This document shows, piece after piece, positions 45,742 to 53,559 of a stretch of 64,000 nt of DNA; the stretch's first letter is position 1, and each line of letters begins with the position of its first letter. The notes under the pieces are model-generated. The model saw nothing but the letters and a program-made list of their open reading frames with translations. It searched no databases and was not told where the DNA came from. The stretch is from positions 1,736,001-1,800,000 of the forward strand of contig NZ_JIAN01000005.1 of NCBI RefSeq assembly GCF_000688475.1, read 5' to 3'. The translations under genes were made by a program, and so were the position numbers. Origin of the DNA: Cellulomonas sp. URHE0023. GTDB lineage: Bacteria > Actinomycetota > Actinomycetes > Actinomycetales > Cellulomonadaceae.

Positions 45742-46968
45742 CTACTGCCGGTAGCTGGCCAGGAAGTTGCCCATGCGCTCGACGGCCTCCGCCAGCACAC
45801 GGGCCTCGGGGAGCGTGACGATGCGCAGGTGGTCGGGCGTGGGCCAGTTGAAGCCCGTGCCCTGCACGAGCAGGATGTGCTCGCTCACCAGCAGGTCGTA
45901 CACGAGCAACGAGTCGTCGTGGATGTCGTGCACCTCGGGGTCGAGCCGCGGGAACAGGTACAGCGCTCCGGCAGGACGGACGCACGAGACGCCGGGGATC
46001 GAGGTCAGTCCCTTGTACGCGACGTCGCGCTGCTCGTGCAGACGTCCGCCGGGGGCGATCAGGGCGTCGATGCTCTGCACCCCGCCGAGAGCCGCCTGCA
46101 CCGCGTGCTGTGCCGGGACGTTCGGGCACAGGCGCGTGGACGCGAGCAGGGTGATGCCCTCCAGGAAGCCCTTGGCGTGGTCGCGTGGCCCGGTGACCAC
46201 CATCCAGCCCGAGCGGTAGCCCGCGACCCGGTACGTCTTGGACAGGCCGTTGAACGTCAGGCAGAGCAGGTCGGGGGCCACGGAGGCCATCGGGATGTGC
46301 AACGCGTCGTCGAACAGGATGCGGTCGTAGATCTCGTCGGACAGCACGAGCAGGCTGTGCTTGCGAGCGATCGCCGCGATGCCCTCGAGCACCTCGCGCG
46401 AGTACACGGCGCCCGTGGGGTTGTTCGGGTTGATGACGACGATCGCCTTGGTGCGCGGTGAGACGAGTGACTCGATGTGCTCGAGGTCGGGTTCCCACCC
46501 GGACTCCTCGTCGCACCGGTAGTGCACCGGATGGCCGTCCGACAGCGAGGTCATGGCCGTCCACAGCGGGTAGTCCGGCGACGGGATGAGCACCTCGTCG
46601 CCCTCGTCGAGAAGCGCCTGCATGACCATCGTGATGAGCTCGGAGACGCCGTTGCCCAGGTAGACGTCGTCGACGTCGATCAGGGGGAAGCCTGGCTCGG
46701 TCTCGTACCGGGTCACCACGGCGCGGCGTGCGCTGAGGATGCCGCGGGAGTCGGTGTACCCATGTGCGTGCGGGATGGCGGCGATGACGTCCCTCACGAT
46801 CTGGTGCGGAGCCTCGAACCCGAACGCTGCCGGGTTGCCCGTGTGCAGCTTGAGCACGGTGTGGCCCTCCGCCTCGAGCCGGGCGGCCTCGTCGAGGGCG
46901 GAGCCGCGGATCTCGTACAGGACGTTGCGGAGCTTGGACGACTGGTCGAGCTTGCGCAGAGGGGGCAC
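45742..46968 (-). CDS. AlaA-like class I/II aminotransferase
   Basis: 408-aa PLP aminotransferase, likely glutamate-pyruvate (AlaA/AlaT type). Seen: LHTGNPAAFGFEAP, HGYTDSRGI, the PLP-contact NPNNPTGAVYS, YDRILFDD, and SKTYRVAGYRSGW where the lysine forms the Schiff base. GTG 46968 is chosen because TACGCT lies exactly six bases upstream on this strand, indicating a leaderless mRNA; an upstream GTG at 47013 is possible but gives a non-conserved basic extension. It converges on groEL. Confidence 0.9.
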   Translation of the reverse strand: MPPLRKLDQSSKLRNVLYEIRGSALDEAARLEAEGHTVLKLHTGNPAAFGFEAPHQIVRDVIAAIPHAHGYTDSRGILSARRAVVTRYETEPGFPLIDVDDVYLGNGVSELITMVMQALLDEGDEVLIPSPDYPLWTAMTSLSDGHPVHYRCDEESGWEPDLEHIESLVSPRTKAIVVINPNNPTGAVYSREVLEGIAAIARKHSLLVLSDEIYDRILFDDALHIPMASVAPDLLCLTFNGLSKTYRVAGYRSGWMVVTGPRDHAKGFLEGITLLASTRLCPNVPAQHAVQAALGGVQSIDALIAPGGRLHEQRDVAYKGLTSIPGVSCVRPAGALYLFPRLDPEVHDIHDDSLLVYDLLVSEHILLVQGTGFNWPTPDHLRIVTLPEARVLAEAVERMGNFLASYRQ

Positions 46969-47002
46969 AGATCGAGCGTAGTGCGCGACCTTCGAGCGCC
47001 CA

Positions 47003-47030
47003 GAACGGGGCACGCGTGCGCGCCCCGTTC
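47003..47030 (-). terminator. Hairpin downstream of DUF4031 (distal)
   Basis: GAACGGGGC (47003-47011) and GCCCCGTTC (47022-47030). Second of two hairpins between DUF4031 and the aminotransferase promoter. Confidence 0.55.
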
Positions 47031-47093
47031 CCCACGGTCTCGTCCCGAGGACAACGACTGGTCCACCCGTTCGGGTGCGACGGACACGCCCGC

Positions 47094-47127
47094 GGCCGGC
47101 GGCTGGGATGCTCCTTCGCCGCCGGCC
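47094..47127 (-). terminator. Hairpin downstream of DUF4031 (proximal)
   Basis: GGCCGGCGGC (47094-47103) and GCCGCCGGCC (47118-47127), 34 bases after the DUF4031 stop. Perfect 10-bp stem, no T-run. Confidence 0.6.
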
Positions 47128-47160
47128 AGTGGGCCTCGGGCTGTACCTGCGGGCAGGGGG

Positions 47161-47448
47161 TCAGCCGTCGAGGTGGTGCCCGCGGTCGCGTGCGGGGACG
47201 CGAAGCCCTGAGGCGCGCAGCCGGCGGATCAGCTCCTTGGCACTGACCAGCTCGGCGCCCAGGTCGACGAGCTCGTCGATGCGCCGGTCCGGGACGTCGT
47301 AGTGGTCGTGGTCGAACCCTCGTGCGGGGATGCCCGCCCGGGACGCGAACGCGTGCAGCTCCTCCAGCGACGAGTCGCTCACGAGGTGCCCCCAGAGCAT
47401 GCCGTGGTTCGGCCACATCGGCGGGTCGACGAGTATCACGTGAGCCAT
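47161..47448 (-). CDS. DUF4031 domain protein
   Basis: 95 aa, nearly all of it the DUF4031 domain: ILVDPPMWPNHGMLWGHLVSD at the start, LHAFASRAGIPARGFDHDHYDVP in the middle and a C-terminal helix KELIRRLRASG. Conserved His and Asp residues (HGMLWGH, HDHYD) suggest a metal site, but no function is known to me. ATG 47448 is the first codon of the conserved domain. It lies 43 bases downstream of the WXG100-like gene in the same direction. Confidence 0.88.
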   Translation of the reverse strand: MAHVILVDPPMWPNHGMLWGHLVSDSSLEELHAFASRAGIPARGFDHDHYDVPDRRIDELVDLGAELVSAKELIRRLRASGLRVPARDRGHHLDG

Positions 47449-47491
47449 GTTCCCCGTCGGGAGCGCCAGACGCGTCCGGGACGCGCGATCG

Positions 47492-47782
47492 TCACGCGGT
47501 GAACAAGCGGCTCGCCTGGGTCTCCGCGTCGGCGTAGGCGCGTGCCGCCGTGTGCATCGCCGCGACGATCTGGTCCAGAGACGTCTCGAGCCGCGCCTCG
47601 GTGGTGGACCAGTCGGCGAGCACCCCGGAGAACGCCGTGGCTGCGGCACCACGCCATGACCCCTGGAGCTCGGCCAGCTGGCGGTGCATGGCCGCGACCT
47701 CCGACCTGATCGTCGCTGCGCGCGACTGGACACTCGCAGCCGCCTGGGACACCTGCGCGCTGTCGACCTCGAACCTGGTCAC
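47492..47782 (-). CDS. WXG100 (ESAT-6-like) family protein
   Basis: 96 aa, two-helix hairpin with the turn motif SWRGAAATAF (WxG) in the middle and YADAE near the end, the YxxxD/E secretion signal of type VII systems. GTG 47782 has GGAGG eight bases upstream. No Esx partner, EccC ATPase or other type VII gene lies in the window, so it is an orphan substrate gene here. It may be exported by a system elsewhere or act with a toxin. Confidence 0.85.
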   Translation of the reverse strand: MTRFEVDSAQVSQAAASVQSRAATIRSEVAAMHRQLAELQGSWRGAAATAFSGVLADWSTTEARLETSLDQIVAAMHTAARAYADAETQASRLFTA

Positions 47783-48041
47783 GGGACCTCCGTCGTCGTG
47801 GGGCCTCCTCCTGCGCCGGGGATCGGCGAGGACGGTGGGCCCGTCGACGACGACGCTACGAACTCCGGCGCGCCTGTGGGGCGGTGCGGCCGAGGTCGGT
47901 GAGCGTGCGCCCGGGACAGGGGCTGAGGTCGCATCGAGACCGCGGGCCGGTCCGGTCGGCAGCGCCCCTCATCTCGTCGAACGTGGAGAGGACGACGTGG
48001 ACGGAAGAGCCGCCGCAGGGCGAAGGGGCGGAGCGGTCGGC
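47783..48041. other. Intergenic region without recognised elements
   Basis: 259 bases between the HD-domain gene (ending 48042) and the start of the WXG100-like gene. It presumably holds the promoter of the latter; I see no convincing repeat, RNA or reading frame. Confidence 0.6.
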
Positions 48042-48764
48042 TCAGGCGTCCGCCGACGCCTCGATGCTCTTCAGCTCCTTCTCCAGCCGCTGCAGCTCAC
48101 CCGACAGGTTCTGCCGCGCAGGCTCCTCCCAGGCGGCACCGAGCGGGCTGACGAACAGCGACGGCCGGGCGAGGAGCTTGTGCAGGATGCGGACCCGCGC
48201 TCGCAGGTAGTCCTCGATCGGGAGGTGCGCGTACTCGGCGCGCACGTCCTGCAGGTACGACTTGTACTTCTGCGGCTCCGCGGCGAGCATCGCGAGGTCC
48301 GCGTCGCACAGCACGGCGCAGTCGAAGTCGGCGGGGTTGGGAGCGTGCCGGACCAGGGCGACCACGAGGTCGTGCACCCTCTCGGCGCGGGCCGCCGGGA
48401 CGCCGAGCGCCAGCAGCTCGGCGCGGGCCAGGCCGGCAGAGGCGATCTCGTCCTCGCCGCCGCGGTTGGCGTACGCCTTGCGGTCAGCGGCGTCGAAGAT
48501 CGCGCCGTGGTACCAGGCCGCGAGCCGGACGACGTCGGGCTCGTGGGTCTCCTCGACGAGCTGGTCGACGCGGATCAGCACGTCGACGAGGTGCTTCAGG
48601 TTGTGGAACGACCGGCCGGGGGACCCCCAGCGGTCGACGAGCGCTTGTCCCGCGTCACGGATCTGCTCGGTGGACGCGGTCGCGCCGACCGAGACGACGC
48701 TGCGTACATACGCGGACAACAGCCACTGCGGTGCGTCATGGACGCCCATGTAGTCCAGCCTCAC
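48042..48764 (-). CDS. HD-domain predicted metal-dependent phosphohydrolase
   Basis: 240 aa. Putative metal ligands are in SFHNLKHLVDV, AAWYHGAIFDA (HGxxxD) and CDADLAML, the order seen in HD-superfamily proteins of the COG4339 type. A C-terminal acidic coiled coil (LQRLEKELKSIEAS) follows. The start is GTG 48764, or ATG 48749 five codons on. Substrate unknown; nucleotide-related activity is possible. It ends a minus-strand run after the sensor kinase, 30 bases apart. Confidence 0.85.
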   Translation of the reverse strand: MRLDYMGVHDAPQWLLSAYVRSVVSVGATASTEQIRDAGQALVDRWGSPGRSFHNLKHLVDVLIRVDQLVEETHEPDVVRLAAWYHGAIFDAADRKAYANRGGEDEIASAGLARAELLALGVPAARAERVHDLVVALVRHAPNPADFDCAVLCDADLAMLAAEPQKYKSYLQDVRAEYAHLPIEDYLRARVRILHKLLARPSLFVSPLGAAWEEPARQNLSGELQRLEKELKSIEASADA

Positions 48765-48794
48765 GCCGACGGTAGGAACCCGCCATGGTAGCCC

Positions 48795-50432
48795 TCAGAC
48801 CTGTGCCTCGCGGCCCGAACCGGGCTCCTCCTGGACAGATGACTGACTCGCCTGGCCGACCCGTGGCTCGACCGACGGCGACGGAGGTGTCTCGGGCGCT
48901 GACGAGGGCGGCGGCTTGGGGAGGGTGACCCTCACGGTGGTCCCGCCGCCCGGGGTCTGCTCCAGGGTGACCGTGCCATGGTGGGCGTTGACGATGGCGG
49001 CGACGATCGCCATGCCCAGACCCGCGCCGCCGGAGTCCCGACCGCGCGAGGCATCTACCCGGTAGAACCGCTCGAACACGCGCGCGGCGTGCTCGGGGTC
49101 GATTCCCGGCCCGTGGTCGCGCACCTCGATCACGCCCGCGTCGGCCACGTGCCCGACGGCGATCTCGACGGCCGTTCCTGGTGGGGTGTGGGTCACCGCG
49201 TTGCCGACGAGGTTGGCGAGCACCTGGCGCAGCCGCGACTCCTCCCCGAGCACCTCGCAGACGCCGCCGGGCTCCCCGGCTCGGAGGGGCTCGAGCCGCA
49301 CGGGCCGCGACGGGTCGAGGGCGTGCAGGTCGCTCACGGCATCGGCCGCGAGGACGGTCAGGTCGACCGGCATCAGGCGCATCGGGCGACCGTCGTCCAT
49401 CCGGGCAAGGGCCAGCAGATCCTCGACGAGCGCACCCATCCGGGTGGCCGACGACTCGATCCTGCGCATGGTGTCGTCGACCTGCTCGGTCGTCGTCAGG
49501 GCGCCCATCCGGTAGAGCTCGCCGTACCCGCGGACCGTGGCCAGCGGGGTGCGCAGCTCGTGCGACGCGTCGGCGACGAACCGCCGCATGCGTGCCTCGG
49601 ACGCGGTCTGGACGCCGAACGCGCGCTCGATCTGGGTGAGCATCCCGTTGAGAGCAGCGCTCAGGCGGCCGACCTCGGTGTGCTCGGAGGCGGCCGGCAC
49701 GCGCTGCGACAGGTCGCCCGCGGCGATGGCCGCCGCGGTGGTCTCGATCTCGCGCAAGGGCCGCAGCGACCGGCGGACCGCCCAGGTGCCGGCGACCGCG
49801 CCGAGCAGCACGATGCCGAGTCCCGAGAGCAGGAGGACCAGGCTCATGTGCCGGACGGTGCTCTCGATGTCGCCGAGCGGGAGCGCGACGACCACCGACC
49901 CGGCCACCGAGCCGTCGCCGGTGTACACGGGGTAGGCGACGACGCGCCAGGGTGAGTCGTGCTGCGTCGAGCTCACGGTGTACGGCTCGCCGGACCTCAC
50001 CTCCGCCTGCGCACCGGTCAGGTCGGGGACCTGCGGGATGCCGTACTCGGTGGCCGCGGAGCGCGAGATGTTCTCGCCGTTGAGATTCTGGACATCGTCG
50101 AGCTGGACCCGGACGTAGTAGTCGGTGGGCGCCATGTCGCTCCCGAACCCACGGCTCAGGGCCGCGACGGTGCTCTGGGCCAGAGCCTCGCCACCGCTGC
50201 GGAGCTTGCTGTCCACCTGACCGACGAGCGTGCCCTCCAGCAGCGCCGCACTCGTGGCGCCCGCGAGGACGAGGCCGACCGCGAGCAGCACGGTGACGAT
50301 GCCGACGAGCCGCGAGACGAGGGTCGTGGCCGCCCACCGTTCCCGCAGCGCGCCGAAGCGGCGGACGCGAGGTGCGGGCGTGGCCTCGGGCGGACCGTCG
50401 GTGGGCTGCTCGACCACGACGTCAGCCGTCAC
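48795..50432 (-). CDS. Sensor histidine kinase (HAMP-HisKA-HATPase)
   Basis: 545 aa. Helices at about 40-62 and 200-225 bracket an extracytoplasmic sensor domain of about 140 residues; a HAMP domain follows (RRSLRPLREIE). H-box FVADASHELRTPLA, N-box LANLVGNAVTH, G-boxes DHGPGIDPEH and GGAGLGMAIV are intact. The Pro/Ser-rich tail is about 45 residues. The GTG start overlaps the stop of its response regulator in GTGA, so they form a two-component operon. Resembles the TrcS/PrrB class of actinobacteria; the signal is unknown. Confidence 0.94.
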   Translation of the reverse strand: MTADVVVEQPTDGPPEATPAPRVRRFGALRERWAATTLVSRLVGIVTVLLAVGLVLAGATSAALLEGTLVGQVDSKLRSGGEALAQSTVAALSRGFGSDMAPTDYYVRVQLDDVQNLNGENISRSAATEYGIPQVPDLTGAQAEVRSGEPYTVSSTQHDSPWRVVAYPVYTGDGSVAGSVVVALPLGDIESTVRHMSLVLLLSGLGIVLLGAVAGTWAVRRSLRPLREIETTAAAIAAGDLSQRVPAASEHTEVGRLSAALNGMLTQIERAFGVQTASEARMRRFVADASHELRTPLATVRGYGELYRMGALTTTEQVDDTMRRIESSATRMGALVEDLLALARMDDGRPMRLMPVDLTVLAADAVSDLHALDPSRPVRLEPLRAGEPGGVCEVLGEESRLRQVLANLVGNAVTHTPPGTAVEIAVGHVADAGVIEVRDHGPGIDPEHAARVFERFYRVDASRGRDSGGAGLGMAIVAAIVNAHHGTVTLEQTPGGGTTVRVTLPKPPPSSAPETPPSPSVEPRVGQASQSSVQEEPGSGREAQV

Positions 50433-51187
50433 GGCGACTCGCGCAGCAGGTACCCGACGCCGCGCTTGGTGTGGATGAGCGGACGCAGACGGGTGCCGTC
50501 GGGCCCGTCGACCTGGTCGATCTTGCGACGCAGGTACGAGATGTAGGACTCGACGATGTTCGCGTCGCCACCCCAGTCGTACTGCCAGACGTGGTCGAGG
50601 ATCTGCGACTTCGACAGCACGCGGCCAGGGTTGAGCATGAGGTAGCGCAGCAGCTTGAACTCGGTGGGCGACAGGTCGATCAGGGTCCCGCTGCGCAGCA
50701 CCTCGTGCGAGTCCTCGTCGAGCTCCAGGTCGGCGTACCGCAGCACGCTGCTGTCGTCGTCGAGCTCGGGCCTGGTCCGACGAAGGACGGCGCGGATGCG
50801 CGCGACCACCTCTTCGAGGCTGAACGGCTTGGTCACGTAGTCGTCCCCGCCGACCGTCAGGCCCTGGACCTTGTCCGCGGTGTCGTCGCGCGCCGTGAGG
50901 AACAGCACGGGCACGTGCTGACCCTTCTCACGCAGACGCCGGGTCACGGTGAACCCGTCCATGTCCGGGAGCATCACGTCGAGCACGACCAGGTCCGGCT
51001 CGACCTCGCGCGCGAGCCGCAGCGCTGCGGCTCCGTCCGCGGCGGCGTGGACCTCGAACCCGGCGAACCGGAGCGAGGTTGCCAGGAGCTCCCGGATGTT
51101 CGGTTCGTCGTCGACGACGAGGAGACGTGCCTCGGGGGGAACCTGGCCGGCGGCGTGAGCCGCGGAGTTCGGGGAGTCAGCACGCAT
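50429..51187 (-). CDS. OmpR-family response regulator
   Basis: 252 aa. Receiver domain: acidic pair DD at 26-27, phosphoacceptor Asp70 in VVLDVMLPDMDG, and the KPFSLEE lysine. The C-terminal winged helix has LSPTEFKLLRYL, VESYISYLRRKI and TKRGVGYLL. ATG 51187 is preceded six bases upstream by CAGACT, a possible -10; the inverted repeat TGTCT-N6-AGACA (51218-51233) could be its own binding site. Similar in outline to TrcR. Operon with the sensor kinase. Confidence 0.94.
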   Translation of the reverse strand: MRADSPNSAAHAAGQVPPEARLLVVDDEPNIRELLATSLRFAGFEVHAAADGAAALRLAREVEPDLVVLDVMLPDMDGFTVTRRLREKGQHVPVLFLTARDDTADKVQGLTVGGDDYVTKPFSLEEVVARIRAVLRRTRPELDDDSSVLRYADLELDEDSHEVLRSGTLIDLSPTEFKLLRYLMLNPGRVLSKSQILDHVWQYDWGGDANIVESYISYLRRKIDQVDGPDGTRLRPLIHTKRGVGYLLRESP

Positions 51188-51358
51188 GTGCCGAGTCTGG
51201 CCCTGGACCCTGGGAGTTGTCTGGATGTAGACAGAGTGTTCGTGCGGTGATCGAGCGGCACAGATCCGCGGGACGGACATGGACGAATGTCCACGGAGCG
51301 GGCGCGAGGCCCGTGATCGCCTTGCAGAGGGGCGTGGCGCGGGGGGTACCGTCTTCGC

Positions 51359-52120
51359 GTGACATCCCCCTCCCTCGGCGCCCCCCGCCCGGTCATCACC
51401 GTCATCCAGAGCTCTCCCGACGTTCAGCTCGACCGTTTCGCCGACTGGCTCGGCGACGTCGAGGTGCGCGTGGTCGCGGCATTCTCCGGCGAGCCCGTTC
51501 CGCTGGCCGAGGAGGCCGGTGACGGGCTCATCGTCCTCGGCGGCCGCATGTCGGCGCACGACGACACGATCGCGCCCTGGCTGCCCGAGGTGCGCGCGCT
51601 GCTCTCCGACGCGAGCACCCGCGGCGTCCCCACGCTCGGGATCTGCCTGGGCGCCCAGCTCCTGGCCGTCGCCCGCGGAGGACGCGTCCAGGTCGCCGCC
51701 CCTCCCGGACGCGAGGCTGGGCTCGCCGACGTGCGCTGGCGGCCCGAGGCGGTCGGTGACGTGGTCGTCGGAGCCGTCGCCGCCCTCGCAGACGATCGGC
51801 ACCGCACACCGCAGCCCAGCATGCACGCGGACGCCGTGGTCGACCTGCCGCGTGGCGCCGTGTGGCTGGCGTCCTCGCAGATGTACCCGTACCAGGCGTT
51901 CCGGGTCGGGTCCGCGTGGGGTGTGCAGTTCCACCCCGAGGCGTCCTCCGAGACGCTGCGCACCTGGGCGGACACCCACGACGACGTCGACACCGAGGCC
52001 GTGGTCGCTGCGTACGACGCACGCGTCGACGAGGTGACGGTCGTCGGTCGTGCGCTCGCCGAGTCGTTCGCCGCACATGTCACGGCCGTCGCGCAGGAGC
52101 CGGAGCGCGTCACCGCCTGA
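51359..52120 (+). CDS. Class I glutamine amidotransferase-like protein
   Basis: 253 aa. The nucleophile is Cys96 in GICLGAQLLA, and the catalytic His192 and Glu are in VQFHPEAS, as in GMP-synthase-type amidotransferases. No synthase domain is attached and no partner is adjacent, so it probably acts as a stand-alone hydrolase on gamma-glutamyl compounds. TACCGT at 51347-51352 lies six bases before GTG, indicating a leaderless mRNA. Divergent from the two-component operon. Confidence 0.9.
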   Translation: MTSPSLGAPRPVITVIQSSPDVQLDRFADWLGDVEVRVVAAFSGEPVPLAEEAGDGLIVLGGRMSAHDDTIAPWLPEVRALLSDASTRGVPTLGICLGAQLLAVARGGRVQVAAPPGREAGLADVRWRPEAVGDVVVGAVAALADDRHRTPQPSMHADAVVDLPRGAVWLASSQMYPYQAFRVGSAWGVQFHPEASSETLRTWADTHDDVDTEAVVAAYDARVDEVTVVGRALAESFAAHVTAVAQEPERVTA

Positions 52121-52158
52121 CCGGGACCGGCTCGCTTACGAGCCGGCGACACAACGCG

Positions 52159-52190
52159 AACGGCCGCCTCCAGAAAAGGAGGCGGCCGTT
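52159..52190. terminator. Terminator 1 between convergent genes
   Basis: A perfect 13-bp stem (52159-52171 with 52178-52190) and loop AGAAAA, 38 bases after the amidotransferase stop. Confidence 0.85.
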
Positions 52191-52197
52191 GCTGCGT

Positions 52198-52227
52198 GTC
52201 CCGCTGCACCCCAGGGTGCAGCGGGAC
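52198..52227. terminator. Terminator 2 between convergent genes
   Basis: A perfect 14-bp palindromic stem (52198-52211 with 52214-52227) nine bases before the end of the surface-protein gene. Together with terminator 1 it separates the two converging transcripts. Confidence 0.8.
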
Positions 52228-52236
52228 ATGACGTCA

Positions 52237-53427
52237 TCAGGCGTTCGGGCGAGCGTTCCCCAGGACCCGACGGCGGACGAGCACGAGTGACGCGCCCGCC
52301 AGCACGAGCGTCGTGGCGACGGCGGCGAGCGATCGACCGTTCGATCCGGTGACGGGCAGCGTGCTGCTGGCGGTGGGCGTCGCGGCCGCGAGCGTGACCG
52401 CGATCTGCGACTGCGTCCCGCTCGTTGCTCCGATCGTGACCACGTGGTGCTCACCGGCAGGTACGTCCGCGGGGAGCGTCACCGTCAGGCGGGCGACACC
52501 CTGGACGTCGGCGACTGCGGTGCCGAGCAGGATCGGGTCCGAGTGCAGGTAGAACGACACGGTCTCACCGGGCAGGTTGCCGCTGGAGACCAGCGTCGTG
52601 GTCGCACCCGGGCTCAGTGCCTTCCCGCTGCTGGTAACGCTGGCGGTCGGCGCGGAGGTGGAAGGTGCTTCGCCCGCAACGACGAGCGTGATGGTGTTCT
52701 CGGTCGCCTCGACGCCGTCGGAAGCCGGCGTCGACACAGTCAGGACGTGGGTCCCGGGTGCGAGAACGGGAAGCGTCACGGTGACGAACTCGTAGTCGCC
52801 GATGGACTCCGCGGTGGCGAGGACCGTCGAGCCCTCACGGACCGTCAGCGGCGCGACCGGCCAGAGCGGGCCGGGGAACGAGACCTGGAACGAGGCCTGT
52901 GCGCCGGCGGCCGCGGTCAGCTCGGTCGGGACCACGATCTGCGGAGTCCCCGTCAGTCCGGGCGACACGATCGGGGGGAGACCGGTCTCTCCGCCCCGGG
53001 GCTCCACGACGTACTGGGGGAGCGGCGTTCGCGTGCTGATGCTCGGATAGGTCGAGTCGCCCGAGTACGACGCGAACATCGTGTAGGTACCCGCCTCGAG
53101 CGTCTTGGTGACCGAGGCGTTCCCGTCGGCGTCCAACGCGACGTCCTCGAGCCATGTCTCGTTCGTGTCGGCGTTCACCAGCCGCACGGTTCCGGTCACC
53201 GGTCCGGCCTGCCCGGAGACGTGGACGGTGATCTTGAGCGGCTCGCCGGCGAACGAGAACTCCGGGAACTGCACCTCCAGGCCGACCGCGACCAGAACCG
53301 GCGTGCGGACCTGCGAGCCGACCGCCGCCGGCGCCTCGGCGGCTGCGCTGGTGGCGAGGAACATCCCTGTGCCCAGCAGAAGGGCAAGGGCGGCGGCCGC
53401 GCGACCCGTCGAGGCGAGGCGTGTCAT
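52237..53427 (-). CDS. LPxTG-anchored surface protein with Ig-like domains
   Basis: 396 aa. A signal peptide (about 1-30, ending SAAAEA) is followed by about three beta-sandwich Ig-like repeats: VTGTVRLVNADTNETW..., LTVREGSTVLATAES... and VSFYLHSDPILLG..., each ending in a TLPxxxPAGxH-type turn. The C-terminus has the sortase motif LPVTG (357-361), a helix and a positive tail (RRRVLG). It is expected to be cell-wall-linked by a sortase encoded elsewhere. AGGAG precedes ATG 53427. A role in adhesion is plausible. Confidence 0.88.
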   Translation of the reverse strand: MTRLASTGRAAAALALLLGTGMFLATSAAAEAPAAVGSQVRTPVLVAVGLEVQFPEFSFAGEPLKITVHVSGQAGPVTGTVRLVNADTNETWLEDVALDADGNASVTKTLEAGTYTMFASYSGDSTYPSISTRTPLPQYVVEPRGGETGLPPIVSPGLTGTPQIVVPTELTAAAGAQASFQVSFPGPLWPVAPLTVREGSTVLATAESIGDYEFVTVTLPVLAPGTHVLTVSTPASDGVEATENTITLVVAGEAPSTSAPTASVTSSGKALSPGATTTLVSSGNLPGETVSFYLHSDPILLGTAVADVQGVARLTVTLPADVPAGEHHVVTIGATSGTQSQIAVTLAAATPTASSTLPVTGSNGRSLAAVATTLVLAGASLVLVRRRVLGNARPNA

Positions 53428-53559
53428 GAGAACTCCTATGTGTCATGGATCCGATTGCTCGGGCGCACGATCCAGGGTTCTCCCAGGGACTTCAAGGACG
53501 ACTCGACGGGTTCCGCCTCGGGAGTCGGCAATGTCCGCAAGGTCGCTACGTGACCTGTG

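Noticed and set aside
50429..52078. Response regulator frame extended to 549 codons
   Set aside because: The extension is antisense to the amidotransferase gene; the receiver domain begins properly after ATG 51187.
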